Source: Gemmatimonadaceae bacterium (GTDB lineage Bacteria; Gemmatimonadota; Gemmatimonadetes; Gemmatimonadales; Gemmatimonadaceae). Taken from it: a stretch of 24,166 nt of DNA. The stretch lies in contig JACMLI010000694.1 of the NCBI GenBank assembly GCA_014379705.1, positions 1 to 24,166 of the forward strand, written 5' to 3'. Of this stretch, positions 6,774 through 14,081 are shown in pieces (position 1 is the first letter of the stretch; every line of letters starts with the position of its first letter). The position numbers and the translations under genes were made by a program. The notes below the pieces were generated by a model. That model was not told where the DNA came from. It saw only the letters and a list, made by a program, of their open reading frames with translations, and made no database searches.

Positions 6774-7337
6774 TTACGTCCGGTCGATCCACGCGGGATA
6801 GCCGTCGCAGTGCAGGCACTTGAAGACGAAGGCCGTCGGGCTCGCGTCGCGCTTCAATGACTCGAGGAGTCGCGTCGCTGCGCCTCCTGACACGCCCATC
6901 TCGTGGACGATGTACGGCATCAGCTGTCCCTCGAGATAGCGGTACCTCGCGCGGATCTCCGTGATGCCCGCGGGCTCGAGGAACGCGGCAGGCTCGCCGC
7001 AGCAACTCGGCCAACGCTCCGACTGGAACGTGGCGAACCCCGGAGTGCGTTCGACGATCTCGGCCATCGCGTCCCGCGACGCATCTTCGTCGAACGCCTC
7101 GGAGTCGACGAAGGTCACGTCGTGCTCCCGGTGCGCGCTGCCGTCCGCGATGCACCACGGGCAGATCGCGTCGTCGAGGTCATCCTCGGCGTACACCGGC
7201 CCCGCATAGACGAACCCGCGAGCCTCGCCACACACGGCGCATTCGTCACGGGAAGGGACGACGCTGCCGCTGGCGATGGGGTCGGGATGGTAGCGAAAGG
7301 ACGGAAGGGCGTGATCGGGCGTGCCACGACGATTCAC
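6774..7337 (-). CDS. CbrC-family (UPF0167) cysteine-rich protein
   Basis: The 187-residue protein begins near the family signature LPSFRYHPDPIASGSV and continues with CAVCG, GFVYAGPVYAEDDLDDAICPWCIADGSA, a PSCCGEP segment and a final KCLHCDGYPAW. Paired CxxC motifs (CAVC, CPWC, CLHC) suggest metal binding, probably zinc. In E. coli, CbrC belongs to the CreB-regulated genes and has been linked to colicin E2 tolerance; its biochemical role is unknown. The start is GTG at 7337-7335, overlapping the TGA of the upstream gene as GTGA, with GAAGGAG just before it. The close coupling suggests co-expression with the secreted DUF3108-like protein, an unusual pairing. Confidence 0.88.
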   Translation of the reverse strand: MNRRGTPDHALPSFRYHPDPIASGSVVPSRDECAVCGEARGFVYAGPVYAEDDLDDAICPWCIADGSAHREHDVTFVDSEAFDEDASRDAMAEIVERTPGFATFQSERWPSCCGEPAAFLEPAGITEIRARYRYLEGQLMPYIVHEMGVSGGAATRLLESLKRDASPTAFVFKCLHCDGYPAWIDRT

Positions 7338-8068
7338 TCCTTCACCAGCTCGAAGGCCATCGGGGCCGCACCAAAGCCGAGTTTCACCACGCGAGGCTGG
7401 GCCTTGCTCACCCAGAACTGCACCGCCACCGGTCCACCGCTGACCTCGACCTTCCAGGTGTCGAATGTGCCTGCCGGAACGGTCACGGACTCCGCGCCCA
7501 CGACCTTCGCTGTCATCATCGTCGTCGTGCCCTGTCCCGATGAGAAGACAGGGATCGAGAACGACTTCCCCTCACCAAGCGGCAGCGTGTGCAGCAGTCC
7601 CTGGAGCAGGTTGTCGTCGACCGCACCGCGGGGAACGGTCGTGTCCACGACGATCGACTTGAGCCCCTGCGGGGCGGGCGTGGTGGCTGAGCCCTTCGCA
7701 CGGCCCTTGTCGTACGTAACATCGATCTTCATTTCGGAACCGCGCACCTGGCCGGTCTGCTTCACGGCGCGCATCTCGAGGGTCCTCGAGAAATCGACGC
7801 GAGTGACCTGCGACATCCCGGCCATCCCCTGCGAACTCGTCAGGCGGTAGCCATCGGGGGTGCGCTCGATCGTCTCGCGCACGCCGCCTACGGCACGCCC
7901 TTGCACCATCACCGCGAAGGAATCGGAGCGCGGCACGAGACGCGCGGGGTCGAAGGTCTGTGCGCCCCCGACCGTCGAGAGCGTGAGCGAAAGCGCCAGG
8001 ATCCGCGTGATCGGTCGCAGGAAGATTGCGGATGGCAGATTGCAGGTGGCAGAGAAGGCGTTTGGCAT
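7334..8068 (-). CDS. Secreted DUF3108-like protein
   Basis: The 244-residue product has a hydrophobic export segment near residues 18-36 (RPITRILALSLTLSTVGGAQ) followed by a beta-rich mature domain. Segments such as VMVQGRAVGGVRETIER, VTVPAGTFDTWKVEVSGG and VQFWVSKAQPRVVKL resemble DUF3108-type periplasmic proteins, where the AGTFDTWKV-like and FWVS-like strands recur. No enzymatic motif is visible. The N-terminus is odd: the first ~17 residues are encoded by an imperfect 14-bp tandem repeat that looks like intergenic DNA. The ATG at 8068 may therefore not be the true start, but no other ATG, GTG or TTG precedes the signal segment in frame. It is the first gene of a two-gene leftward operon. 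Confidence 0.8.
   Translation of the reverse strand: MPNAFSATCNLPSAIFLRPITRILALSLTLSTVGGAQTFDPARLVPRSDSFAVMVQGRAVGGVRETIERTPDGYRLTSSQGMAGMSQVTRVDFSRTLEMRAVKQTGQVRGSEMKIDVTYDKGRAKGSATTPAPQGLKSIVVDTTVPRGAVDDNLLQGLLHTLPLGEGKSFSIPVFSSGQGTTTMMTAKVVGAESVTVPAGTFDTWKVEVSGGPVAVQFWVSKAQPRVVKLGFGAAPMAFELVKE
8024..8051. repeat. 14-bp imperfect tandem repeat at the 5' end of the DUF3108-like gene
   Basis: GATTGCGGATGGCA (8024-8037) is followed directly by GATTGCAGGTGGCA (8038-8051), matching at 12 of 14 positions. It lies inside the reading frame as annotated, before the signal peptide. It resembles the intergenic low-complexity repeats elsewhere in this window, which raises doubt about the start codon. 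Confidence 0.7.
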
Positions 8069-8337
8069 GGAATACGGGTCAGGCTGCGCTGAACAGTGTA
8101 CTGCCTTGCCCGCCCTGCGGAACGATTGTGATAGTCAGGAGTTGAGGAACGGGCGGGGTGATGCTCGAGGCGAAGTCGTCCTGAACCGATCTCGAGCGAA
8201 GCGCGTTTGCCATCGGGCGTGGCGGACGCGAAGATCCGGAGACTCTACTACGGCGCGCCTGCGTCGCCCTACGTCGCGCGGAGTGAGCACCTCATCGTGC
8301 AATCGCACCGCGCTGTCCCATACCCTGAGGCTTGCAC
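8069..8337. other. Intergenic region between divergent genes, no gene seen
   Basis: About 270 bases separate the leftward DUF3108-like gene from the rightward DUF937 gene. I see no reading frame with a credible start or family, no tRNA-like fold and no strong inverted repeat. It should contain the promoters for both directions, but no convincing -35/-10 pair could be picked out by eye. Short TGAGG sequence at 8326-8330 is the only ribosome binding site candidate for the rightward gene. Confidence 0.5.
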
Positions 8338-8916
8338 ATGCAAATCACGGATATCCTCGCCAACATGGGCGGCCTGCAGTCGATGGCGCGCGAGCTTGGC
8401 GTCAGCGAACAGCAGGCGTCCGCCGGTGTCGCCGCCCTTGCCCCCGCCATCCTTGGTGGCTTCAAGAAACAGGTGACGTCGCAGCCGAGTGGTCTCGAAG
8501 GACTCGGTGCCCTGCTTGGGAGTCTTGGCGGCGGTGGACTCCTCGATAACGTCCTTTCACCGCAGCCGACGAACGTCAACCTGGGAAACGACGTGCTCGG
8601 ACAGATCTTCGGCTCGAAGGACGTGAGCCGCGCGGTCGCGCAGAGCGCGTCGGCGCAATCCGGGCTCGATCCGTCGCTCCTCAAGAAGATGCTGCCGATC
8701 GTGGCGATGATGGTGGCGGGCTACATGGCGAAGCAGCAGGGCAACGCGGACGGTGCGACGGTACAAGGTGGCGGTGGCGGTGGCCTCGGTGGCATCCTCG
8801 GCGGCCTTCTCGGAGGGGGCGGCAATCGGGGGGGCGGGTTGGCGTCGATGCTCGACCAGGACGGCGACGGCAACCCACTCGACGACATCATGCGCATGAT
8901 GGGGCGGAAGGCGTAG
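8338..8916 (+). CDS. DUF937 family protein
   Basis: The 192-residue protein starts MQITDILANMGGLQSMAREL and continues GVSEQQASAGVAALAPAILGGFKKQ, the hallmark of DUF937 (YidB-like) proteins: an amphipathic helix bundle that opens the sequence, then Gly-rich linkers. A glycine-rich stretch lies near residues 145-172, followed by LDQDGDGNPLDDIMRMMGR. That DQDGDGNPLDD segment resembles a calcium-binding dockerin/EF-hand-like loop and commonly ends DUF937 proteins. The function of the family is not established. The ATG at 8338 is preferred over an in-frame TTG two codons earlier because it gives the family's usual N-terminus and sits after a weak TGAGG. It appears to be monocistronic. Confidence 0.88.
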   Translation: MQITDILANMGGLQSMARELGVSEQQASAGVAALAPAILGGFKKQVTSQPSGLEGLGALLGSLGGGGLLDNVLSPQPTNVNLGNDVLGQIFGSKDVSRAVAQSASAQSGLDPSLLKKMLPIVAMMVAGYMAKQQGNADGATVQGGGGGGLGGILGGLLGGGGNRGGGLASMLDQDGDGNPLDDIMRMMGRKA

Positions 8917-9053
8917 GCGCTGCGTTCGGACTGATCGGCGTCCATGGCGACACGTTCATGATGCCGTCATCACGCCTTCATCGTTCGCTCACGTCGTCGT
9001 CACGAGCGCCTAAGGCATGTGTCGCACCTTCGGGAACCCCTTCCGGAGCGAAC

Positions 9054-9449
9054 ATGCACAAGCCGGTCTCGATGGTGAGCGAGCCTAACATGGTGCCGAT
9101 GATCGACGTGCTCCTCGTACTGCTGATCATTTTCATGCTGGTCACGGTGGAGAGCGTGCGACGCGCCTTCCTCCTGCAGCTGCCCCAACCGGCGAGCGCT
9201 AGCGGGCCCGCTTCGGTGCCAATGGTCCTCACGGTTGCCGCCGGACCGCAGTACACGCTCAACGGGAAGCGTCTCGTGCCTGACCGCCTCGAGAGCGAGC
9301 TCCGGTCTGTCTTCGCCAGGCGTACCGAACGCGTTCTTTTCGTCCGAGGGGAGCGCACGATGCGTTACCAGGAGGTGATTCACGCCTTCGATGCGGCACG
9401 TGGTGCTGGCATCGGGGTGACGGCGATCGTGCCCGAGACCGCACGCTGA
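9054..9449 (+). CDS. exbD: ExbD/TolR-family biopolymer transport protein
   Basis: The 131-residue product has one N-terminal transmembrane helix in the motif EPNMVPMIDVLLVLLIIFML, with the conserved membrane Asp at residue 18 that conducts protons in ExbD/TolR. A periplasmic domain follows with VLTVAAGPQYTLNGKRL, VLFVRGERTMRYQEVIHAFDAARGAGI and a final VTAIVPE strand, all typical of the family. ExbD works with ExbB and a TonB-type protein to energise outer-membrane transport. No exbB, tonB or receptor gene is adjacent, so it is an orphan copy here. The ATG at 9054 follows GGAG at 9045-9048. A hairpin (about 9030-9048) could partly cover that site. A longer in-frame start at 8958 is less likely because it adds an uncharacteristic leader. 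Confidence 0.9.
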   Translation: MHKPVSMVSEPNMVPMIDVLLVLLIIFMLVTVESVRRAFLLQLPQPASASGPASVPMVLTVAAGPQYTLNGKRLVPDRLESELRSVFARRTERVLFVRGERTMRYQEVIHAFDAARGAGIGVTAIVPETAR

Positions 9450-9476
9450 GGCGCGCGGCGACTCGAACCTCGGGAA

Positions 9477-9544
9477 GTCCAGCCTGGACCTTCGGGCTGT
9501 GAGGGGATGAGCGGCGGGGTGATCATTCTGGCTCACCCTGCCGC
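9477..9544. promoter_or_regulatory. Palindrome and strong hairpin between exbD and the kinase operon
   Basis: GTCCAG-c-CTGGAC (9477-9489) is a perfect 13-bp palindrome. Just downstream, GCGGCGGGGTGA (9511-9522) pairs with TCACCCTGCCGC (9533-9544) at 11 of 12 positions around a 10-base loop. The hairpin is 35 bases before the kinase start codon. It may end exbD transcription or regulate the kinase operon. There is no T-run, so its role is open. Confidence 0.5.
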
Positions 9545-9579
9545 CCAGGCCCGCCCCTCTCTCCCGAACGACGGTCGCC

Positions 9580-10716
9580 GTGATCGCCGCATTGCGCGAC
9601 GCTGGCTCAACGACTGACGTGTCCCCGACGCGCTCCGCGAGCCGGGATGCGTGGTGGCTGGCGCTGGCCATCGTTGGGCTCACCACGCTGTTCGCCCTCG
9701 TCTATGTCCTGCGATTGGGCATGAGCGCAATCGAGCAGGGTGAGGCGTTTGCGTGGGGGCTCGAACTCGCGAAGGTGTTGGCGCACTGGTGGGCGTCGCT
9801 GCCATTCGTTGTGCCGCTCGCCTGGCTCGTGCGCCGCGTTCCGATCGAGCGACACACCTGGGCGCGTCACGCGCCGGTCCTTCTCGCCGGCACCGTCCTC
9901 GCGAGTGTGGCCCGTGCGTTGCTCGATCCTGCACTCGCGATGCTCTTCGACGTGCCCGTCCCGCCGCTTCTCCGTGCGACGCGCGTATTCGCCGCACTCG
10001 GGTCATTCCTTGCGGTCGTCGTGATGCTGCACGCGGTGCACTTCTATCGCGAAATGCGCGCCCGCGAGCTCGATGCCGTGCGCCTCGCGCGCTCCTTGAG
10101 CGAGGCGCAGGTCGCCGCGTCGGAGGCACGACTGGCGACGCTGCGCAGCCAGCTCAACCCGCATTTCCTGTTCAACACGCTCAACGCGATCACCGCCCTC
10201 GTGCACCACGAGCCTGCCCTCGCGGATCGCATGCTCACGCGCACTGCCGCCCTGCTGCGCCGCGTGTTGAATGCGCCGGCCGCCGAGGAGCACGCCCTCC
10301 GCGAGGAGCTGGGTATCCTCGACGAGTATCTCGATGTCATGGCGCTCCGGTTCGGCCCGCGCCTGACGATCGAGCGATGCATCGACCCAGGCGTCCTGGG
10401 GATCGCGGTGCCTTGGCTCGTGTTGCAACCGCTCGCGGAGAATGCGCTCGAGCATGGCATCTGGCCGCGGCCGGGTCCGGGAGTCCTGTCGGTGCAGGCG
10501 ACGCGAGATGGAGACCGCTTGCGACTCGTGGTGCAGGACGACGGCGTCGGCATGGCTCCCCGCGCGTCAGGGAGTGAGCCCGGTGTGGGGCTGACGAACA
10601 CGCGCCGACGGCTGGCGCACCTCCACGGCGATGCGGCGTCGCTCACAGTCGAACCGCACGTCGAAGGCGGAACTCGCGTGGTCGTTCTCCTGCCGTTGCG
10701 CGAGCATCGCGCATGA
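9580..10716 (+). CDS. LytS/YehU-type sensor histidine kinase
   Basis: The 378-residue inner-membrane protein has four hydrophobic segments (about residues 25-48, 69-86, 95-122 and 134-155), a short coiled region and a His_kinase domain. The phosphoacceptor is His195 in LRSQLNPHFLFNTLNAI, the signature of the LytS/YehU class. The ATP-binding domain has LAENALEHGI (N box) and VQDDGVGM and GVGLTNTRRRL (G boxes). No separate extracellular sensor is visible, so the signal is probably sensed in the membrane. The start is GTG at 9580; no clear Shine-Dalgarno sequence supports it, and a TTG four codons in is possible. Its stop overlaps the LytTR regulator start (ATGA), so the two form a two-component operon. 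Confidence 0.93.
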   Translation: MIAALRDAGSTTDVSPTRSASRDAWWLALAIVGLTTLFALVYVLRLGMSAIEQGEAFAWGLELAKVLAHWWASLPFVVPLAWLVRRVPIERHTWARHAPVLLAGTVLASVARALLDPALAMLFDVPVPPLLRATRVFAALGSFLAVVVMLHAVHFYREMRARELDAVRLARSLSEAQVAASEARLATLRSQLNPHFLFNTLNAITALVHHEPALADRMLTRTAALLRRVLNAPAAEEHALREELGILDEYLDVMALRFGPRLTIERCIDPGVLGIAVPWLVLQPLAENALEHGIWPRPGPGVLSVQATRDGDRLRLVVQDDGVGMAPRASGSEPGVGLTNTRRRLAHLHGDAASLTVEPHVEGGTRVVVLLPLREHRA

Positions 10717-11522
10717 GCGGCGCGTCGATGGCGCCGTGGCGCGTGGTCATTGCCGACGATGAGCCGTTGGCGCGGCTCCGACTGCGGGGGCTCCTCACGC
10801 CGCACGCCGAGTTCACGATCGTCGGCGAGTGCGAAGATGGTCAGCAGGTGCTCGACGCCCTGACGCGCGAGCGTCCTGACGTGGTCTTCCTCGACGTGCG
10901 GATGCCCGGGCTCGATGGCATCGAGGTCGCGCAGGTGATCGCGGCTGACGCCGAGGACGGCCGTCCGCCCCCGGCGATCGTGTTCGTGACGGCGTACGAC
11001 GCGCATGCCGTGCACGCCTTCGACCTCGACGCGATCGACTATCTCGTCAAGCCAGTGGACCTCGACCGTTTCGACCGGGCCATCGACCGCCTCGCACGCC
11101 GGCTGCGCGCGCGTGACACCCAGGGGAGCGGTCCAACGACCGATGCCCTGCGGGTCGCCCTGGCCACGCTCGAGCGGCTGCATCCCGGCGCTCGACACCC
11201 GCAGCGCTTTCCCGTGCGCGATGCCAGTGGTGTCTTCTTCGTGGCCACGAGTGACATCGAGTGGATCGATGCGGAAGGGAACTACGTCGGCCTCTGGGTG
11301 CGCGGGCGGCGGCACTTGTGTCGCGAGTCGATGCGTGGCATCGAAGCAAAGCTCGACCCGGAGCGCTTCGTCCGCGTGCACCGCTCGACCATCGTCGCCA
11401 TCGACCGCATCAGGCGCATTGCGCCGCACGGCCATGGTGAGCACCTCATCACGCTGGTCGACGGGACGACGGTCACGTCGAGTCGGACCCACAGTGAGCG
11501 ACTCCAGCAGCTGATGCGCTGA
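10713..11522 (+). CDS. LytTR-family response regulator
   Basis: The 269-residue cytosolic protein has a receiver domain at about residues 10-125, with the acidic pair in VVIADDEP (Asp15/Asp16), the phosphorylated Asp61 in VVFLDVRMPG, and the Lys in DYLVKPVDLDRF. A linker follows, then a LytTR DNA-binding domain from about residue 165: VATSDIEWIDAEGNYVGLWV, ESMRGIEAKLDPERFVRVHRSTIVAIDRI and a C-terminal LVDGTTVTSSRTHSERLQQLM. It is the cognate partner of the upstream kinase, which it overlaps by four bases. LytTR proteins bind direct repeats in target promoters; targets cannot be told from this window, although the palindrome and hairpin before the operon are candidates for self-regulation. 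Confidence 0.95.
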   Translation: MSGASMAPWRVVIADDEPLARLRLRGLLTPHAEFTIVGECEDGQQVLDALTRERPDVVFLDVRMPGLDGIEVAQVIAADAEDGRPPPAIVFVTAYDAHAVHAFDLDAIDYLVKPVDLDRFDRAIDRLARRLRARDTQGSGPTTDALRVALATLERLHPGARHPQRFPVRDASGVFFVATSDIEWIDAEGNYVGLWVRGRRHLCRESMRGIEAKLDPERFVRVHRSTIVAIDRIRRIAPHGHGEHLITLVDGTTVTSSRTHSERLQQLMR

Positions 11523-11558
11523 CCCTGTCGTTCACTCTTCCCCTTCATTGGCTCTCCC

Positions 11559-11975
11559 ATGCGTCGTGCCATCGTATTGCTGCTGTTGACCGTTTGTGCC
11601 TCGAACGCCTGCGCGTCGCGTGGCGCCCGGCCCTCCGCCCCGGTACCGTCCGCTGTTCCGGCGCCGGACCTGGCCGGCCGCTGGGATTTCAGCGTGGACC
11701 TGGGCACGCGTACCACGCCAGGCGTGCTCTGGCTCTTTCTCCGGGGCGGGGAGTACACGGGCACGCTGAGTCCGCAAGGCACCAACGCGCTTCCGGTCCG
11801 ATCCCTCGTCCTCAGGCGCGACCAGGTCGCCATGACCGTGGACACCCCGGAAGGGCCGGTCACCTTCGATGGCACCATCGGCGAGTCCGGGGCCGCCATG
11901 CAGGGGATCGTCACCTACCACCAGGGTGTGCGCTATCCACTGACTGCGCGGCGACGCCCGAGTGGAGGGTCGTAG
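11559..11975 (+). CDS. Small secreted protein, probable lipoprotein
   Basis: The 138-residue product starts with a typical export signal (MRRAIVLLLLTVCASNACAS). Cys18 lies in SNAC and Cys13 in LTVC, so lipoprotein processing is plausible, though neither is a perfect lipobox. A Pro/Ala linker follows (RPSAPVPSAVPAP), then a beta-rich domain with DLAGRWDFSVDLG, GGEYTGTLSPQ, VAMTVDTPEGPVTFDGTI and AMQGIVTYHQGV. This layout of short strands resembles small lipocalin-like or extracellular 'GxW' proteins, but I do not recognise the family. It lies 36 bp after the LytTR regulator and could be part of that operon. No clear ribosome binding site precedes it. Confidence 0.75.
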   Translation: MRRAIVLLLLTVCASNACASRGARPSAPVPSAVPAPDLAGRWDFSVDLGTRTTPGVLWLFLRGGEYTGTLSPQGTNALPVRSLVLRRDQVAMTVDTPEGPVTFDGTIGESGAAMQGIVTYHQGVRYPLTARRRPSGGS

Positions 11976-11985
11976 CTCGCTCGGG

Positions 11986-12001
11986 GCTCGACGCGTCGAG
12001 C
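11986..12001. promoter_or_regulatory. 16-bp perfect palindrome upstream of the dapB leader
   Basis: GCTCGACGCGTCGAGC (11986-12001) is a perfect palindrome. It abuts the ribosome binding site TGGAGG (12002-12007) of the short leader reading frame. It could be an operator, or a short structure that affects ribosome access. A random match is possible in G+C-rich DNA, but the position just before the translation start is suggestive. Confidence 0.45.
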
Positions 12002-12014
12002 TGGAGGTATGTTC

Positions 12015-12041
12015 ATGCGGACCTTCACTCGACACCCATGA
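12015..12041 (+). CDS. Eight-codon leader peptide overlapping dapB
   Basis: GGAGG at 12003-12007 is followed, seven bases later, by ATG at 12015. The frame encodes MRTFTRHP and ends in TGA at 12039-12041, which overlaps the dapB ATG (12038-12040) as ATGA. dapB itself has no Shine-Dalgarno sequence directly upstream and no other in-frame start codon back to 12002. The arrangement therefore looks like a short frame that loads ribosomes and passes them to dapB by termination-reinitiation. The peptide has no Lys codons, so classical lysine attenuation is unlikely. Confidence 0.45.
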   Translation: MRTFTRHP

Positions 12042-12838
12042 CCATTCGACTCTGCATGGCTGGCGCCACCGGATGGGCGGGCTCCGCGCTCGCTCGCGCC
12101 GTGGCATCGACGCCCGACATCACCCTTGTGTCGGCCGTCTCGCGAAGGCACGCGGGCGCACGCCTGGGTGACGCCCTCGGTGACGCCCGGCTCGATGTAC
12201 CGGTGTTTGCGTCTGCCACCGAGGCGCTCGCGGTCGGGTGCGACGTGTTCCTGGACTACACCAGGCCCGGTGCGGCGAAGGGCAACAGCATCGCTGCTCT
12301 CGGGGCGGGCGCGCACGTCGTCGTTGGGACGTCCGGCCTCACCGACGCGGACTACGCCGAGATAGACGCGGCGGCCACCGCGGCGAAGCGCGGCGTGCTC
12401 GCCGTGGGCAACTTCGCGATCACCGTCGTGCTGCTGCAGAAGTTCGCCGAGATCGCAGCGCGCTATGTGCCGAGCTGGGAGATCATCGACTATGCGCACG
12501 CGGGCAAGGTCGACGCGCCGAGCGGCACGGCGCGCGAGCTCGCGCATCGCCTGTCAAAGGTGCGTGCCCCGCACGTCGAGGTGCCCATCGACAAGACGGT
12601 AGGGTCACTGGAGACCCGGGGTGCAGACATCGCCGGCTCACGCGTGCACTCGCTGCGCCTGCCGAGCTTTGTGATCAGCGCCGAGGTGATCTTCGGGATG
12701 CCGGACCAGCGACTGGTGATGCGCCACGACTCGGGGAGCAGCGCGGAGCCCTACGTGGACGGCGCGTTACTCGCCATTCGCCAGGTGGGAACCCTCACCG
12801 GCCTGCGGCGTGGGCTCGATCAGGTGATGACGTTCTGA
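12038..12838 (+). CDS. dapB: Divergent DapB-like 4-hydroxy-tetrahydrodipicolinate reductase
   Basis: The 266-residue protein has the N-terminal dinucleotide-binding motif GATGWAGSALA and DVFLDYTRPGAAKGN, then VVVGTSGLTDADYAEID and the DapB signature KVDAPSGTARELA. DapB reduces the dipicolinate precursor with NAD(P)H in lysine and diaminopimelate synthesis, in the cytosol. The active-site motif is altered: the usual HHxxK before VDAPSGTA is AHAGK here (Ala153, His154, Lys157). One His and the Lys are kept; the first His is lost. The segment NFAITVVLLQKFAEIAARY also differs from the common NFSVG-type motif. No other lysine gene is nearby. It belongs to a divergent DapB group; its reaction is probable but not certain. 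Confidence 0.85.
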   Translation: MTIRLCMAGATGWAGSALARAVASTPDITLVSAVSRRHAGARLGDALGDARLDVPVFASATEALAVGCDVFLDYTRPGAAKGNSIAALGAGAHVVVGTSGLTDADYAEIDAAATAAKRGVLAVGNFAITVVLLQKFAEIAARYVPSWEIIDYAHAGKVDAPSGTARELAHRLSKVRAPHVEVPIDKTVGSLETRGADIAGSRVHSLRLPSFVISAEVIFGMPDQRLVMRHDSGSSAEPYVDGALLAIRQVGTLTGLRRGLDQVMTF

Positions 12839-12886
12839 GGCGTATGGAGCGTCCGAGGCGGGCAGGGGTGGGCACAGCGCGCACAC

Positions 12887-14032
12887 TCACGTTCGCAAGA
12901 TCTCCGCAAGCGCGTCGAGGCCACGATCGATATCGGCCTCCGTATTGTAAAAGTGCGGCGCCAGGCGAATCGCCGGGCCGCGCGCCGAACCGATAATGCC
13001 GCGCTCGCGCAGCCCGTGCTCCGCTGCATGAGAGTCCGGACACACGATCGCTGTGCTCGGCGTCTTGGGCGCAGCGAGTCCCGGCCCGTGCACGGTCAAC
13101 CCTCGCGCCTCGGCGCCCTGCACGAGACGACGCGACAGGTGCTGCGTCCACGCGTGGATCGCGCTACTCCCGATCTCGAGCAGCCATTCCATGGCGGCAC
13201 GACTCACGTAGGCCGCAAAGATCGGTGGCGTGCCGGCGTCAAAGCGGGACGCGTGCGGCGACCAGTCGAGATGCGTGGCGTCGAACGCAAACGGGTTCAC
13301 GCGCCCGAACCATCCCGTGATCGTGGGCTCGAGCCGTTCGATGATCGAGCCCTTCACGTAGAGAAAGGCAATGCCCGGAGTACCCATGAGGTACTTGAGC
13401 GTCCCGGACGCCAGCATGTCAACGCCCATCGCCTTCACGTCCACGGGTACGACGCCCAGCGACTGGTAGGCATCCACGAACGTGAGCGCACCCTGGTGAC
13501 GCGCACGTCGGGCAATCGCGGCGACGTCCTGCAGCGAACCGTTCTGGTAGTACGCGTGCGCCGCCGAGACGATCGCCGTGCGTTCATCGATGGCGCCGTC
13601 ATAGGCTTCGAGAGGGACCGCACCATCGGCGACCTGCACCCATCGGACGCGCGCGCCCCGCTTCTCCTGCGCCAGCCACACGTGCCCCACGGTCGGAAAC
13701 TCGGCGCCACTCGCCACGATCACGTTGCGCCCATTGTCGAAGCGGAGCGCCGTGGCGATGGCGCTCGTGGCGTGTGACACCGACGACACGACGCCGACTT
13801 CGTCCGGCGACGCATTGATCATCGCGGCGAAGGCGCGCCGACATGCTTCCACTTCGGCCATCCACCCTTCCCAGTCCATTCCTCGCGTGCCCCACGACTC
13901 CATGTAGCGCTCCGCGGCCGCGCGCGTGGCCGTGGTGAGCGGGGCCTGGGAGCAGTTGTTGAGCGGTACCAGGTGCTCGAGCAACGGGATGCGGCTGCGC
14001 AGCACGTCGATGTCGAAGGGAGGGACGCTCAT
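12887..14032 (-). CDS. Class V aminotransferase (PLP-dependent, cysteine desulfurase/epimerase-like)
   Basis: The 381-residue protein has the fold-type I class V pattern. PLVNN-type substrate region is VPLNNCSQAPLT, the PLP-ring segment is SSVSHATSAIATAL, and VDAYQSLGVVPVDVKAMGVD holds the PLP-binding Asp. The Schiff-base Lys213 lies in ASGTLKYLMGTPGIAFLYV, and DAGTPPIFAAY follows. This fits enzymes annotated as cysteine desulfurase-like, kynureninase-like or isopenicillin N epimerase-like; the substrate cannot be assigned. There is no obvious catalytic Cys loop of a true desulfurase. The ATG at 14032 gives a natural N-terminus (MSVPPFDIDVLRSRIPLLEH); an upstream in-frame start at 14149 adds about 39 residues of unlikely sequence. 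It is divergent from and nearly touches an alpha/beta hydrolase gene. Confidence 0.9.
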   Translation of the reverse strand: MSVPPFDIDVLRSRIPLLEHLVPLNNCSQAPLTTATRAAAERYMESWGTRGMDWEGWMAEVEACRRAFAAMINASPDEVGVVSSVSHATSAIATALRFDNGRNVIVASGAEFPTVGHVWLAQEKRGARVRWVQVADGAVPLEAYDGAIDERTAIVSAAHAYYQNGSLQDVAAIARRARHQGALTFVDAYQSLGVVPVDVKAMGVDMLASGTLKYLMGTPGIAFLYVKGSIIERLEPTITGWFGRVNPFAFDATHLDWSPHASRFDAGTPPIFAAYVSRAAMEWLLEIGSSAIHAWTQHLSRRLVQGAEARGLTVHGPGLAAPKTPSTAIVCPDSHAAEHGLRERGIIGSARGPAIRLAPHFYNTEADIDRGLDALAEILRT

Positions 14033-14081
14033 GCGGACGTGGATGCGCGAGAGACGAGGGCAGGGTGGCGGCGCGGGAAGT

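Noticed and set aside
12038..12838. Lysine operon membership for dapB
   Set aside because: No other lysine or diaminopimelate gene lies next to it, and the flanking genes belong to unrelated functions.
12953..13777. 274-codon plus-strand frame opposite the aminotransferase
   Set aside because: The minus-strand frame has the complete class V aminotransferase pattern, including the PLP lysine.
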